Of a stretch of 11,969 nt of DNA, positions 1-7,440 are shown in pieces. The position numbers and the translations under genes were made by a program. Origin of the DNA: Burkholderiaceae bacterium (GTDB lineage Bacteria; Pseudomonadota; Gammaproteobacteria; Burkholderiales; Burkholderiaceae); contig CANGWT010000044.1 in NCBI GenBank assembly GCA_947457745.1, forward strand, positions 1 through 11,969, read 5' to 3'. Within the stretch, counting starts at the first letter, position 1, and each line of letters opens with the position of its first letter. A model generated the notes under the pieces. That model was not told where the DNA came from and ran no database searches. It saw nothing but the letters and a program-made list of their open reading frames with translations.

Positions 1-1870
1 CATCTGAGGTTTCCCGTAAAGTTTGTAGGCGCTCTTTAGCAGCCATAGATAGTGGCTCCGCATACATCAAGATACAGACTGAATCAGCCGAACCGCGCCC
101 AACACGTCCACGCAACTGATGAATCTGCGCATAGCCAAAACGTTCAGCATGCTCAATCACCATGAGTGCCGCATTGGGTACATCCACTCCAACTTCAATT
201 ACGGTTGTCGCTACTAGTAGCTGGATTTCATTAGCCTTAAAAGCTGCCATTACTGCAGCCTTCTCCTCACTCTTTAGGCGCCCATGCACTAGGCCAACCT
301 TAAAGTTCGGAAGCGCTTGTGTGAGTTGCTCAAAACTATCAACCGCAGTTTGTAATTGCAAGATCTCAGACTCTTCAATCAATGGACAAACCCAATAGGC
401 TTGCAATCCTTTAACCAACCAATCATGCAGTCCACCAATCACCTCATCTCTGCGCGCCGCCTTCACTACCTTAGTGGCAATAGGTTTACGGCCGGGCGGT
501 AATTCATCAATTACAGAAACGTCCAAGTCGGCGTAATAGGTCATTGCAAGAGTCCGTGGAATCGGAGTAGCCGACATCATCAATTGGTGGCAATAAAACA
601 GTTCCGAGCCAACGCGTTGCTGAATCTCTAAGCGCTGCCTGACACCAAATCGATGTTGCTCATCAATGACCGCTAAACCCAACTTCGCGAAACTCACCTT
701 ATCCTGAATGAGTGCATGCGTACCGATAATGAGTTGAGCCTCACCACTCTCGATCATTTCTTGTGCAAGTTTTTTTTCCTTAACCTTTAAGCTGCCGGAG
801 AGCCATGCAATCTTCACCCCTAAAGGCCCAAACCACTCCTGCATTTTGAGATAGTGTTGCTCCGCCAGAATTTCTGTCGGCGCCATGATGGCAGCTTGAT
901 AGCCATGATCCATGGCACGCGCAGCGGCTAATGCTGCAATCACCGTTTTGCCACTACCAACATCACCCTGTAATAAACGATTCATTGGAAAGGTATTTGA
1001 TAAATCAGATCCAATCTCCAACCAAACACGAGCTTGAGCACCAGTTAGCTCGAAAGGCAAGACTGTCAGTAAGCCATCTTCAATGCTGTTTTTTGTTTTG
1101 CTTATTTTGCTTGCCTTACTTGCTTGCTGACCCATCATAAAACTAGGAGCACGTCTTTCTCTCCGAATAGCATGCGCCCGCTTTAAAGAAATCTGCTGAG
1201 CCAGCAATTCCTCAAACTGCACACGGCGCCAAGCGGGATGCGTGCGCTCTAAAAGTGACTGGGTATTTGCATCAGCAGGTGGCTGATGCAAATAGGTAAT
1301 TGCATCTTGCAGTGGTGGCCAATCATTTTTCGGCAGGATTTCTGCCATGAGCTTAGTGGGTAAAAATTCTGCCAAACTCTCTTTGAGGCTAGCATCCTGG
1401 AGAGCCTTGAGTACCGCCTTGCGAATAATAGTTTGCGAGATACCAGCGCTAGCTGGATAGACCGGAGTCAAGCTCGCTGGCAAAGGTGCTTCTGCAATAA
1501 CTGCACGAACAGTAGGGTGAACTATCTCCGCACCCTGATAGCCCTCTCGAATTTCGCCCCGCACTCGGATATGACTACCGACTGCCATTTGCTTTTGCTG
1601 GCTAGGATAAAAATTGAGAAAACGGAGTTGTAATGAGGCAGTCTCATCTTCAATCGTAACCAGGAGCTGCCTTCTGGGGCGAAACATCACCTGATTACGA
1701 ATCACGACGCCCTGAGTCTGAACCGAATGAAATCTACCAAGGCCCAAGGACTCCTCAATAGTAAAGAGCTCAGTCTCGTCCTCGTAGCGGGATGGCAGAT
1801 GCAAAGCAAGTGCCATAGGGCTATTTAAACCCATCTTTTCGAGTGCAGTTGGCGGTCGCTTAGTCGTCAT
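1..1870 (-). CDS. recG: ATP-dependent DNA helicase RecG (3' end cut by window edge)
   Basis: RecG is a monomeric superfamily 2 helicase that regresses stalled replication forks and migrates Holliday junctions. I translated the minus strand from the ATG at 1870: the frame stays open for 623 codons to the left edge, so roughly 70 C-terminal residues of a ~690-residue family are missing. Visible parts in order are the N-terminal wedge/OB region (starting around LHLPSRYED), Walker A GDVGSGKT (302-309), the DEQHRFG box (403-409), motif III SATPIPRT (433-440), TTVIEVGVDVPNA, and motif VI QLRGRVGRG (585-593). The ATG at 1870 is the only ATG start before an in-frame stop at 1958-1960; a longer start would need GTG or TTG inside queA. 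A basic Ser/Lys-rich linker (about residues 248-262) between wedge and helicase domains is longer than I recall for E. coli. The gene is divergent from queA across 30 bases. Confidence 0.96.
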   Translation of the reverse strand, partial: MTTKRPPTALEKMGLNSPMALALHLPSRYEDETELFTIEESLGLGRFHSVQTQGVVIRNQVMFRPRRQLLVTIEDETASLQLRFLNFYPSQQKQMAVGSHIRVRGEIREGYQGAEIVHPTVRAVIAEAPLPASLTPVYPASAGISQTIIRKAVLKALQDASLKESLAEFLPTKLMAEILPKNDWPPLQDAITYLHQPPADANTQSLLERTHPAWRRVQFEELLAQQISLKRAHAIRRERRAPSFMMGQQASKASKISKTKNSIEDGLLTVLPFELTGAQARVWLEIGSDLSNTFPMNRLLQGDVGSGKTVIAALAAARAMDHGYQAAIMAPTEILAEQHYLKMQEWFGPLGVKIAWLSGSLKVKEKKLAQEMIESGEAQLIIGTHALIQDKVSFAKLGLAVIDEQHRFGVRQRLEIQQRVGSELFYCHQLMMSATPIPRTLAMTYYADLDVSVIDELPPGRKPIATKVVKAARRDEVIGGLHDWLVKGLQAYWVCPLIEESEILQLQTAVDSFEQLTQALPNFKVGLVHGRLKSEEKAAVMAAFKANEIQLLVATTVIEVGVDVPNAALMVIEHAERFGYAQIHQLRGRVGRGSADSVCILMYAEPLSMAAKERLQTLRETSD

Positions 1871-1873
1871 CGT

Positions 1874-1879
1874 TAAAAT
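1874..1879 (+). promoter_or_regulatory. possible -10 box for the queA-tgt transcript
   Basis: TAAAAT matches the sigma-70 -10 consensus at 5 of 6 positions and lies 21 bases before the queA ATG. The best -35 partner is TTGGCG at 1849-1854, inside the start of recG, with a 19-base spacer that is longer than optimal. The divergent recG/queA arrangement requires a plus-strand promoter somewhere here, but this particular assignment is tentative. Confidence 0.3.
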
Positions 1880-1900
1880 CCAATACCTGATGGTAATGCT

Positions 1901-2935
1901 ATGCAACTTTCCGACTTCAATTACGACCTCCCACCCGAACTGATTGCCCAGCACCCGCTAGCAAATAGAACGGATAGCCGCCTCTTAGAACTAAATATAG
2001 AGGAGGGTAATGTCGCCCAGTTGATTGATAGGCAATTCCCAGACATCCTTAATCTAATGAAATCTGGGGATTTACTAGTCTTTAATGACACCAAGGTCAT
2101 TCCCGCTCGCCTACATGGCAAAAAAGAGACGGGTGGTAATGTAGAGCTCCTGATTGAACGCATCAGTGGCGATAAACAAGCATGGGTTCAGATTAGAGCC
2201 TCCAAGGTCCCCAAGACCGGCAGCATTATTCATATACATAATCAGGCTGGCGAAACCTTTTCCGTCGAAATGATGGGCTATGACGGCCGATTCTATGAAG
2301 TGCGCTTTCCTGAGAATGTGTTTGATCTGCTGGAGCGCTTCGGTGAATTGCCACTACCGCCCTACATTGAACATCAGCCAGATCAAGAGGATACCAATCG
2401 TTATCAAACTGTCGTCGCCAAGAATCCCGGTGCTGTAGCAGCTCCTACGGCAGGCTTACACTTTGATGAAGCCATTCTGAAACAACTGAGTGAGCTCGGC
2501 GTTCAACAGGCCACAGTCACCCTGCATATAGGTGCAGGTACTTTCACACCAGTTCGCGAAGAAGATCTTAGTAAACACAAGATGCATTACGAGTGGTTTT
2601 CAATTCCTACAGAAACTCTTGCAGCAATTGAGGCTACCCATCAGGCAGGTGGCAGAGTCATCGCCGTTGGGACAACCAGCCTGCGCGCCCTAGAGAGTCA
2701 GGCCCAAACGCATCAGGCTAGTGGCGAAACGAATTTATTTATTACACCTGGTTACACCTTCAAAACCGTAGATTGCCTACTGACTAACTTTCATCTGCCA
2801 AAATCGACCCTACTGATGTTGGTGAGCGCCTTTGCTGGTGTAGACAATATCCGCAATGCCTATCAACATGCCATTCAGAATCAATATCGCTTTTTTAGCT
2901 ACGGCGATGCGATGTTCTTAAGCCGCCTTAACTAA
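1901..2935 (+). CDS. queA: S-adenosylmethionine:tRNA ribosyltransferase-isomerase QueA
   Basis: QueA transfers and isomerises the ribosyl group of S-adenosylmethionine onto 7-aminomethyl-7-deazaguanine already placed in tRNA, giving epoxyqueuosine at position 34 of tRNA-Asp, -Asn, -His and -Tyr. It is a cytosolic enzyme. The 344-residue length is normal for the family. Family blocks are intact: N-terminal FDYDLP-like opening (FNYDLPPELIA), VFNDTKVIPARL (60-71), APTAGLHF (181-188), LHIGAGTFTPVR (208-219), TNFHLPKSTLLMLV (295-308) and the C-terminal FFSYGDAMFL (331-340). The start is chosen because residue 1 lies just before the conserved N-terminus; the Shine-Dalgarno is weak (TGATGG region about 5-10 bases upstream). 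It is followed 8 bases later by tgt, the enzyme for the preceding step, so the pair is almost certainly cotranscribed. Confidence 0.98.
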   Translation: MQLSDFNYDLPPELIAQHPLANRTDSRLLELNIEEGNVAQLIDRQFPDILNLMKSGDLLVFNDTKVIPARLHGKKETGGNVELLIERISGDKQAWVQIRASKVPKTGSIIHIHNQAGETFSVEMMGYDGRFYEVRFPENVFDLLERFGELPLPPYIEHQPDQEDTNRYQTVVAKNPGAVAAPTAGLHFDEAILKQLSELGVQQATVTLHIGAGTFTPVREEDLSKHKMHYEWFSIPTETLAAIEATHQAGGRVIAVGTTSLRALESQAQTHQASGETNLFITPGYTFKTVDCLLTNFHLPKSTLLMLVSAFAGVDNIRNAYQHAIQNQYRFFSYGDAMFLSRLN

Positions 2936-2943
2936 ACAAGCTC

Positions 2944-4101
2944 ATGACAAAACCTATTCACTTTAATATCCTCGCGCGTGACTCTGCCAGCCCTGCACGC
3001 CTTGGTCAGCTTGACCTTCCTCACGGCAGTGTTCAAACACCCATCTTTATGCCGGTGGGGACTTATGGCACCGTGAAGGCGATGACCCCACGGGATCTGC
3101 ATGAGGCTAAAGCCCAAATTATCTTGGGCAATACCTTTCATTTGTGGCTACGACCTGGTTTAGATGTTGTGAAGAAGCATGGTGGCTTGCATCGCTTCAT
3201 GGGCTGGGATAAGCCGATTCTTACTGATTCTGGTGGCTTTCAGGTTTTTAGCTTAGGCGCTCTGAGAAAAATCTCCGAAGAAGGTGTGACCTTTGCCTCC
3301 CCGATTAATGGCGATAAATTATTTATGTCACCAGAAGTGTCCATGGAAATTCAGGCGGTGCTGAATAGCGATATCGCGATGCAGTTTGATGAATGCACCC
3401 CTTACGAAATCAAGGGGCAGGCAACCTCAGAAAAAACTGCACGTGCCTCATTAGAGATGTCTCTGCGCTGGGGTGATCGTTCCTTAAAACGCTTTCGCGA
3501 GCTCGAGACTGGCAACGGCCTTTTTGGCATCGTCCAAGGCGGCATGTTTGAAAACCTCCGTGAATTCTCCTTAGATGCTGTTAGTCAGCAGGGCTTTGAC
3601 GGTATTGCCATTGGCGGCCTCTCGGTTGGAGAACCCAAACCCGAGTTTGAGCGCATCCTCGATTTCACAGCGCCTAAGCTGCCAGAGCACATGCCCCACT
3701 ACCTGATGGGGGTTGGCACACCCGAAGACTTGATGCTAGGTGTCAGCCTCGGCATTGATATGTTTGACTGCGTCATGCCGACCCGCAATGCTCGTAATGG
3801 CTGGCTCTTTACTCGCTTTGGCGACCTCAAGCTGCGTAATTCAGGGTACAAGGACGATGATCGCCCTGTCGACCATACCTGTGCTTGCTATACCTGTAAA
3901 AACTTCACCAGATCCTACTTAAATCACCTCCAAAAAGCGAATGAGATTCTGGGGTCGCAGCTCAATACCATTCACAATCTCTCTTATTACCTACAACTGA
4001 TGGAAGAAGTCCGAGATTCTCTGGCTCAAGACCGTTTTAGCGCCTATCGGGAGGAATTTCATCGGAATCGCCAGCGGGGCGTAGAGCCCGGACAGGATTA
4101 A
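2944..4101 (+). CDS. tgt: tRNA-guanine(34) transglycosylase
   Basis: Tgt swaps guanine-34 for the queuine precursor preQ1 in GUN-anticodon tRNAs, the step before QueA. The 385-residue protein is a complete TIM-barrel TGT. TDSGGFQ contains D95, and QFDECTPY contains D149 for base recognition. GIVQGG (195-200) and GGLSVGE (224-230) line the pocket. D272 in IDMFDCVMPTRNARNG is the expected covalent nucleophile. A zinc site is visible as C313, C315, C318 and H344. The arrangement matches bacterial preQ1-type enzymes. The gene starts 8 bases after the queA stop with no convincing ribosome binding site, which suggests translational coupling. No clear terminator follows; the next gene, yajC, is 134 bases downstream. 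Confidence 0.98.
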   Translation: MTKPIHFNILARDSASPARLGQLDLPHGSVQTPIFMPVGTYGTVKAMTPRDLHEAKAQIILGNTFHLWLRPGLDVVKKHGGLHRFMGWDKPILTDSGGFQVFSLGALRKISEEGVTFASPINGDKLFMSPEVSMEIQAVLNSDIAMQFDECTPYEIKGQATSEKTARASLEMSLRWGDRSLKRFRELETGNGLFGIVQGGMFENLREFSLDAVSQQGFDGIAIGGLSVGEPKPEFERILDFTAPKLPEHMPHYLMGVGTPEDLMLGVSLGIDMFDCVMPTRNARNGWLFTRFGDLKLRNSGYKDDDRPVDHTCACYTCKNFTRSYLNHLQKANEILGSQLNTIHNLSYYLQLMEEVRDSLAQDRFSAYREEFHRNRQRGVEPGQD

Positions 4102-4156
4102 TAACCCCAAGGCAGTAAATCAGCCCTCAAAGCCCCATACAGTTTAGAATTGTGGG

Positions 4157-4185
4157 TTTACGGCTGCGTTTTAAAAGCCTAAAAC
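4157..4185 (+). promoter_or_regulatory. possible sigma-70 promoter for yajC-secD-secF
   Basis: TTTACG (4157-4162, 4 of 6 to the -35 consensus) and TAAAAC (4180-4185, 4 of 6 to the -10 consensus) are separated by 17 bases. Transcription would start near 4192, giving a leader of about 44 bases. An alternative -10-like TAGAAT at 4145-4150 has no good -35 partner. The genes could also be read from the queA promoter, as no terminator is visible after tgt. Confidence 0.3.
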
Positions 4186-4209
4186 TGAAGCAGTCCCTGA
4201 AGCAGTTTT
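4181..4209 (+). repeat. 29-base imperfect palindrome in the yajC upstream region
   Basis: AAAACTG (4181-4187) pairs with CAGTTTT (4203-4209), and the inner CAG (4191-4193) pairs with CTG (4197-4199) around a TCC loop. The two stems are separated by symmetric AAG/AAG internal segments. The right arm can instead pair with AACTG at 4211-4215, and the left arm with CAGTTT at 4140-4145. The element could be an RNA hairpin in the yajC leader or an operator overlapping a -10 box. It does not look like a simple terminator because no long T run follows. Confidence 0.5.
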
Positions 4210-4224
4210 CAACTGGTAATTAAT

Positions 4225-4229
4225 GGAGG
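4225..4229 (+). promoter_or_regulatory. strong ribosome binding site of yajC
   Basis: GGAGG lies 6 bases before the yajC ATG. It is the best Shine-Dalgarno seen in the queA-secF block and fixes the yajC start. Confidence 0.85.
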
Positions 4230-4235
4230 TTTTGT

Positions 4236-4562
4236 ATGTGGATTAGTAACGCTTTTGCCCAGGCTCCAGCCGCGGGTGCAGATTCTGGTGGCTTGATGAG
4301 CTTCCTTCCCTTGCTGTTGATGTTTGCAGTGTTGTACTTCATCATGATTCGTCCACAAATGAAGCGTCAAAAAGAAACTAAAGCAATGCTGGAGTCTCTT
4401 TCTGTTGGCGACGAGGTAGTGACTGTTGGCGGCATCATCGGTAAAGTAACGGCATTAAAAGACCAAGTGGTGACTGTTGAAATTTCTGCTGGTACTGAAG
4501 TGCAAATGCAAAAAGGCGCTATCACAACAGTATTGCCAAAAGGCTCACTGAAGTCCGCTTAA
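4236..4562 (+). CDS. yajC: preprotein translocase subunit YajC
   Basis: YajC is a small inner-membrane protein that associates with SecD-SecF and SecYEG and also with YidC. The 108-residue product has the family layout: a short N-terminal segment, one membrane span at about residues 20-38 (MSFLPLLLMFAVLYFIMI), then RPQMKRQKE at the cytosolic border. A soluble beta-rich domain follows with the signature GDEVVTVGGIIGKV (58-71) and the terminal VLPKGSLK. The start is fixed by the GGAGG at 4225-4229. It lies 25 bases before secD, ends in tandem stops (TAATAA), and heads the yajC-secD-secF cluster common in proteobacteria. Confidence 0.97.
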   Translation: MWISNAFAQAPAAGADSGGLMSFLPLLLMFAVLYFIMIRPQMKRQKETKAMLESLSVGDEVVTVGGIIGKVTALKDQVVTVEISAGTEVQMQKGAITTVLPKGSLKSA

Positions 4563-4587
4563 TAAGTTTGTTTAAAAGTATCTCAAT

Positions 4588-6447
4588 ATGAATCGCTACC
4601 CTCTCTGGAAATATATAGTCATCCTCTTTGCTTTATTAATCGGAGGGCTATATTCATTACCTAATTTCTATGGAGAGGCGCCAGCGGTTCAAGTCTCGTC
4701 CGCCAAGCCAACCATTAAGGTTGATTTGGCGACACAGTCTCGAGTCGAAAAGATTCTGACTGATGACAACATTAGTAATACCGGCATCTTCTTTGAATCT
4801 ACAGGTAATGTAGGTTCAATCAAAATTCGTTTTAACAATACCGACATCCAACTTCGTGCACGCGACTTGCTGCAACAGAAATTGAACAATGATCAAAACG
4901 AACCTAATTTCACAGTCGCATTAAACCTACTCTCGAACACACCAAGCTGGTTAAACGCACTCAATGCCTTGCCGATGCCTCTTGGCCTTGACTTGCGTGG
5001 CGGCGTGTACTTCTTGTTGCAAGTGGACATGAAAGGCGCAGTTCAAAAGAAGGTTACTTCTTTGGCAACGGATATTCGTAGTCAGCTGCGTGACAAGTCG
5101 ATTCGCCAACAAGGAATTGAGCGTGGTCAAGACTCCATCACCCTAACATTTGGTAGTACTGAAGATGCCGAAAAGGCACGCACTCTTTTGATGACCAGTC
5201 AGCCTGATCTGACCTGGCAAATTAAGCCAACCGGCCTTTCTCCAAAACTGGTTGGCGAATTTAAACCGACTGCTTTGAAAGAAATACAAGATAACGCAGT
5301 AAAACAAAATATCGTCACACTCAATAAGCGCGTGAATGAGCTGGCCGTTAAAGAGCCAGTAATTCAACAACAAGGTGCGGAGCGAATTGTTGTGCAGCTT
5401 CCAGGCGTGCAAGATACTGCTCGCGCCAAGGACATCATTGGTCGTACCGCAACTCTGGAATCTAGGCTAGCTGATCCCATCGTTTCGACAATTGCCATTG
5501 GTGAGACTCCACCTCCAGGCATGGATGTTTTCCGCTTTGGTGAGAACCGTCAGGGTGTATTCAAAAAATCGGTCATCTTTAGTGGCGATCGCATTACTGA
5601 TGCAAGCGCAGGCTTTGATCAAAATCAGCGCCCCGCTGTGAACATTTCCTTAGATGCTGCTGGTGGTCGGGTGATGCAAGAAGTAACCCGTGAAAACATC
5701 GGCAAACCGATGGGTATGATCTTGTTTGAAAAAGGCAAAGGTGAGGTTCTCACGATCGCTACGATTCAAGGTGAGTTTGGATCCAAGTTCCAAATTACCG
5801 GCCAGCCAACCACCGAGAGCGCTAATGACTTAGCACTTTTGCTACGTGCAGGCTCACTAGCCGCCCCCATGGAAATCATTGAGGAGCGTACGATCGGACC
5901 AAGCCTGGGCGCAGAAAATATTGAGAAAGGTTTCAAATCCCTCATTATTGGCTTTGGAGCAATCTCCATTTTCATGATTGCTTACTACCTCTTATTTGGT
6001 ACCTTCTCAGTAGTAGCCCTGGCAGTGAACTTGCTACTCTTGATTTCTGTACTGTCGATGCTACAGGCTACCTTAACCTTGCCAGGCATCGCTGCGATGG
6101 CATTGGCGCTAGGTATGGCGATTGACTCCAACGTGTTAATCAATGAGCGTATTCGTGAAGAGCTACGTAATGGCGCTGCCCCACAAACAGCGATTGCTGT
6201 TGGCTTTGATAAAGCCTGGGCAACTATTTTGGATTCAAACGTCACCACCCTCATTGCCGGTCTTGCATTACTCGCATTTGGCTCTGGTCCAATTAAAGGC
6301 TTCGCAGTAGTGCATTGCCTTGGTATTCTGACTTCCATGTTTTCAGCAGTATTTTTCTCACGTGGCCTGGTTAACCTCTGGTACGGCAGAGGTAAAAAAG
6401 TTCAGAAACTCGCCATCGGCCAAGTTTGGCGCTCACAGGAGAAATAA
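4588..6447 (+). CDS. secD: protein translocase subunit SecD
   Basis: SecD with SecF forms an RND-superfamily membrane complex that uses the proton gradient to pull exported proteins across the membrane after SecA-driven translocation. The 619 residues match the proteobacterial SecD length. Visible are the family N-terminus MNRYPLWKY with membrane span 1 (about 8-24), the LGLDLRGG motif (132-139), and a large periplasmic region to about residue 445. Five further spans follow (about 451-469, 474-490, 499-517, 551-567, 570-592). The span-4 block GMAIDSNVLINERI carries D513, equivalent to the proton-pathway Asp (D519) of E. coli SecD. No Shine-Dalgarno is evident in the 25-base gap after yajC, but the start is supported by the conserved N-terminus. 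secF starts 3 bases after its stop. Confidence 0.98.
   Translation: MNRYPLWKYIVILFALLIGGLYSLPNFYGEAPAVQVSSAKPTIKVDLATQSRVEKILTDDNISNTGIFFESTGNVGSIKIRFNNTDIQLRARDLLQQKLNNDQNEPNFTVALNLLSNTPSWLNALNALPMPLGLDLRGGVYFLLQVDMKGAVQKKVTSLATDIRSQLRDKSIRQQGIERGQDSITLTFGSTEDAEKARTLLMTSQPDLTWQIKPTGLSPKLVGEFKPTALKEIQDNAVKQNIVTLNKRVNELAVKEPVIQQQGAERIVVQLPGVQDTARAKDIIGRTATLESRLADPIVSTIAIGETPPPGMDVFRFGENRQGVFKKSVIFSGDRITDASAGFDQNQRPAVNISLDAAGGRVMQEVTRENIGKPMGMILFEKGKGEVLTIATIQGEFGSKFQITGQPTTESANDLALLLRAGSLAAPMEIIEERTIGPSLGAENIEKGFKSLIIGFGAISIFMIAYYLLFGTFSVVALAVNLLLLISVLSMLQATLTLPGIAAMALALGMAIDSNVLINERIREELRNGAAPQTAIAVGFDKAWATILDSNVTTLIAGLALLAFGSGPIKGFAVVHCLGILTSMFSAVFFSRGLVNLWYGRGKKVQKLAIGQVWRSQEK
6437..6441 (+). 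promoter_or_regulatory. ribosome binding site of secF, inside the end of secD
   Basis: AGGAG lies 9 bases before the secF ATG and overlaps the last codons of secD. Translation of secF is therefore probably tied to passage of ribosomes through the secD end. Confidence 0.7.
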
Positions 6448-6450
6448 GCC

Positions 6451-7425
6451 ATGGAATTTTTCCGGATCAAAAAAGACATTCCCTTTATGCGCCATGCATT
6501 GGCGCTCAATGCGATTTCTTTAATTACTTTCTTAGCTGCTGTTTTCTTCCTCTGGCAAAACGGTCTTCACTTATCAATTGAGTTCACCGGCGGCACAGTG
6601 ATGGAAGTTTCTTATCCACAAACAGCCCCTCTAGATTCCATCAGATCCAAGGTAGAAAAACTGGGTTATACCGATACCCAGATTCAGAACTTTGGTAGTT
6701 CGCGCGATGTGATGATTCGCCTGCCGCTTCAAAAAGATGCCGAAGGAAAAATGATTTCCTCTGCAGATCAAAGTGCGGCGGTCATGCAAGCGCTTGAGCC
6801 AGCCACTTCAGGCGTAAAGTTACAGCGTGTTGAGTTCGTTGGCCCACAAGTTGGACGTGAACTAGCAATAGATGGATTGCTGGCACTGCTATTTGTGATC
6901 ATCGGCATCGTGATTTACCTCTCTTTCCGCTTTGAGTGGAAATTTGCTGTTGCCGGCATCATTGCGAACTTACATGACATCGTAATTATTCTGGGCTTCT
7001 TCGCATTCTTTCAGTGGGAGTTCTCACTCTCCGTATTGGCTGCAGTATTAGCTGTATTAGGTTACTCAGTGAATGAGTCCGTGGTGATCTTTGACCGTAT
7101 TCGCGAAAACTTCCGCAAATATCGCAAGATGAATACCCGCGAAATTATTGACAATGCGATTACCAGCACAATTAGCCGAACCGTAATTACTCACGGTAGC
7201 ACCGAGATGATGGTATTAGCCATGTTAATTTTTGGCGGCCCCACCCTTTTCTACTTTGCCTTAGCGCTTACCATCGGTATTTTGTTTGGTATTTACTCTT
7301 CTGTCTTCGTTGCAGCAGCCTTGGCAATGTGGCTGGGCGTTACCCGTGAAGATCTGGTGAAGGGTGATAAAAAGCCAGATGATGCTGCCCGTAATGATGA
7401 CCCTAACTTTGGCGCCAGAGTCTAA
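6451..7425 (+). CDS. secF: protein translocase subunit SecF
   Basis: SecF is the partner of SecD in the proton-driven protein export complex of the inner membrane. The 324-residue protein shows span 1 (about 17-35), the EFTGGT motif (44-49) and a periplasmic domain to about residue 138. Five more spans follow (about 141-158, 165-187, 193-215, 250-272, 274-294). Conserved points are LHD (174-176, the Asp expected in the proton path), GYSVNESVVIFDRIREN (204-220) and the ISRT segment with R243. The C-terminus is hydrophilic and acidic/basic mixed (about 300-324). The start directly follows secD with a proper AGGAG site. The gene ends 15 bases from the convergent waaA, leaving no room for an intergenic terminator. 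Confidence 0.98.
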   Translation: MEFFRIKKDIPFMRHALALNAISLITFLAAVFFLWQNGLHLSIEFTGGTVMEVSYPQTAPLDSIRSKVEKLGYTDTQIQNFGSSRDVMIRLPLQKDAEGKMISSADQSAAVMQALEPATSGVKLQRVEFVGPQVGRELAIDGLLALLFVIIGIVIYLSFRFEWKFAVAGIIANLHDIVIILGFFAFFQWEFSLSVLAAVLAVLGYSVNESVVIFDRIRENFRKYRKMNTREIIDNAITSTISRTVITHGSTEMMVLAMLIFGGPTLFYFALALTIGILFGIYSSVFVAAALAMWLGVTREDLVKGDKKPDDAARNDDPNFGARV

Positions 7426-7440
7426 ATGAGTACCAAGTAG

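Larger units (their letters stand above)
4152..4223 (+). other. possible 23-codon leader frame before yajC (speculative)
   Basis: A frame from GTG at 4152 runs to TAA at 4221-4223, ending two bases before the yajC ribosome binding site. The predicted peptide is strongly basic (Arg/Lys/Gln/Leu), with two Leu-Lys-Gln copies at codons 12-14 and 16-18. The copies are encoded by a 9-base direct repeat CTGAAGCAG (4185-4193 and 4197-4205). No Shine-Dalgarno precedes the GTG, and the frame could be chance. It is recorded because leader peptides regulate secretion genes in other bacteria (SecM, VemP). Confidence 0.12.

Noticed and set aside
147..153. METEAWP in WaaA (residues 147-153 of the waaA protein; coordinates here are residue numbers) as a damaged METELWP motif
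   Set aside because: The position after METE varies in the family as far as I recall, and the rest of the catalytic landmarks are intact, so this is not evidence of loss of function.
162..1633. Open plus-strand frames at 162-398, 931-1140 and 1433-1633
   Set aside because: They lie antisense to recG, whose continuous minus-strand reading frame carries every helicase motif. They show no recognisable protein features or ribosome binding sites.
1..1870. recG as a pseudogene, because no complete frame ends within the window
   Set aside because: Codon-by-codon translation from 1870 stays in frame through all motifs to base 1. The stop is absent only because the window ends.
4223..4246. Seven-codon frame ATG GAG GTT ... 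TAG overlapping the yajC start
   Set aside because: It begins inside the yajC ribosome binding site and has no ribosome binding site of its own. It arises simply because TGGAGG follows an A.
5143..6338. Minus-strand open frames inside secD (5143-5412, 5766-5975, 5985-6338)
   Set aside because: They are antisense to the well-conserved secD coding sequence, have no Shine-Dalgarno and read as low-complexity mirror translations of membrane spans.
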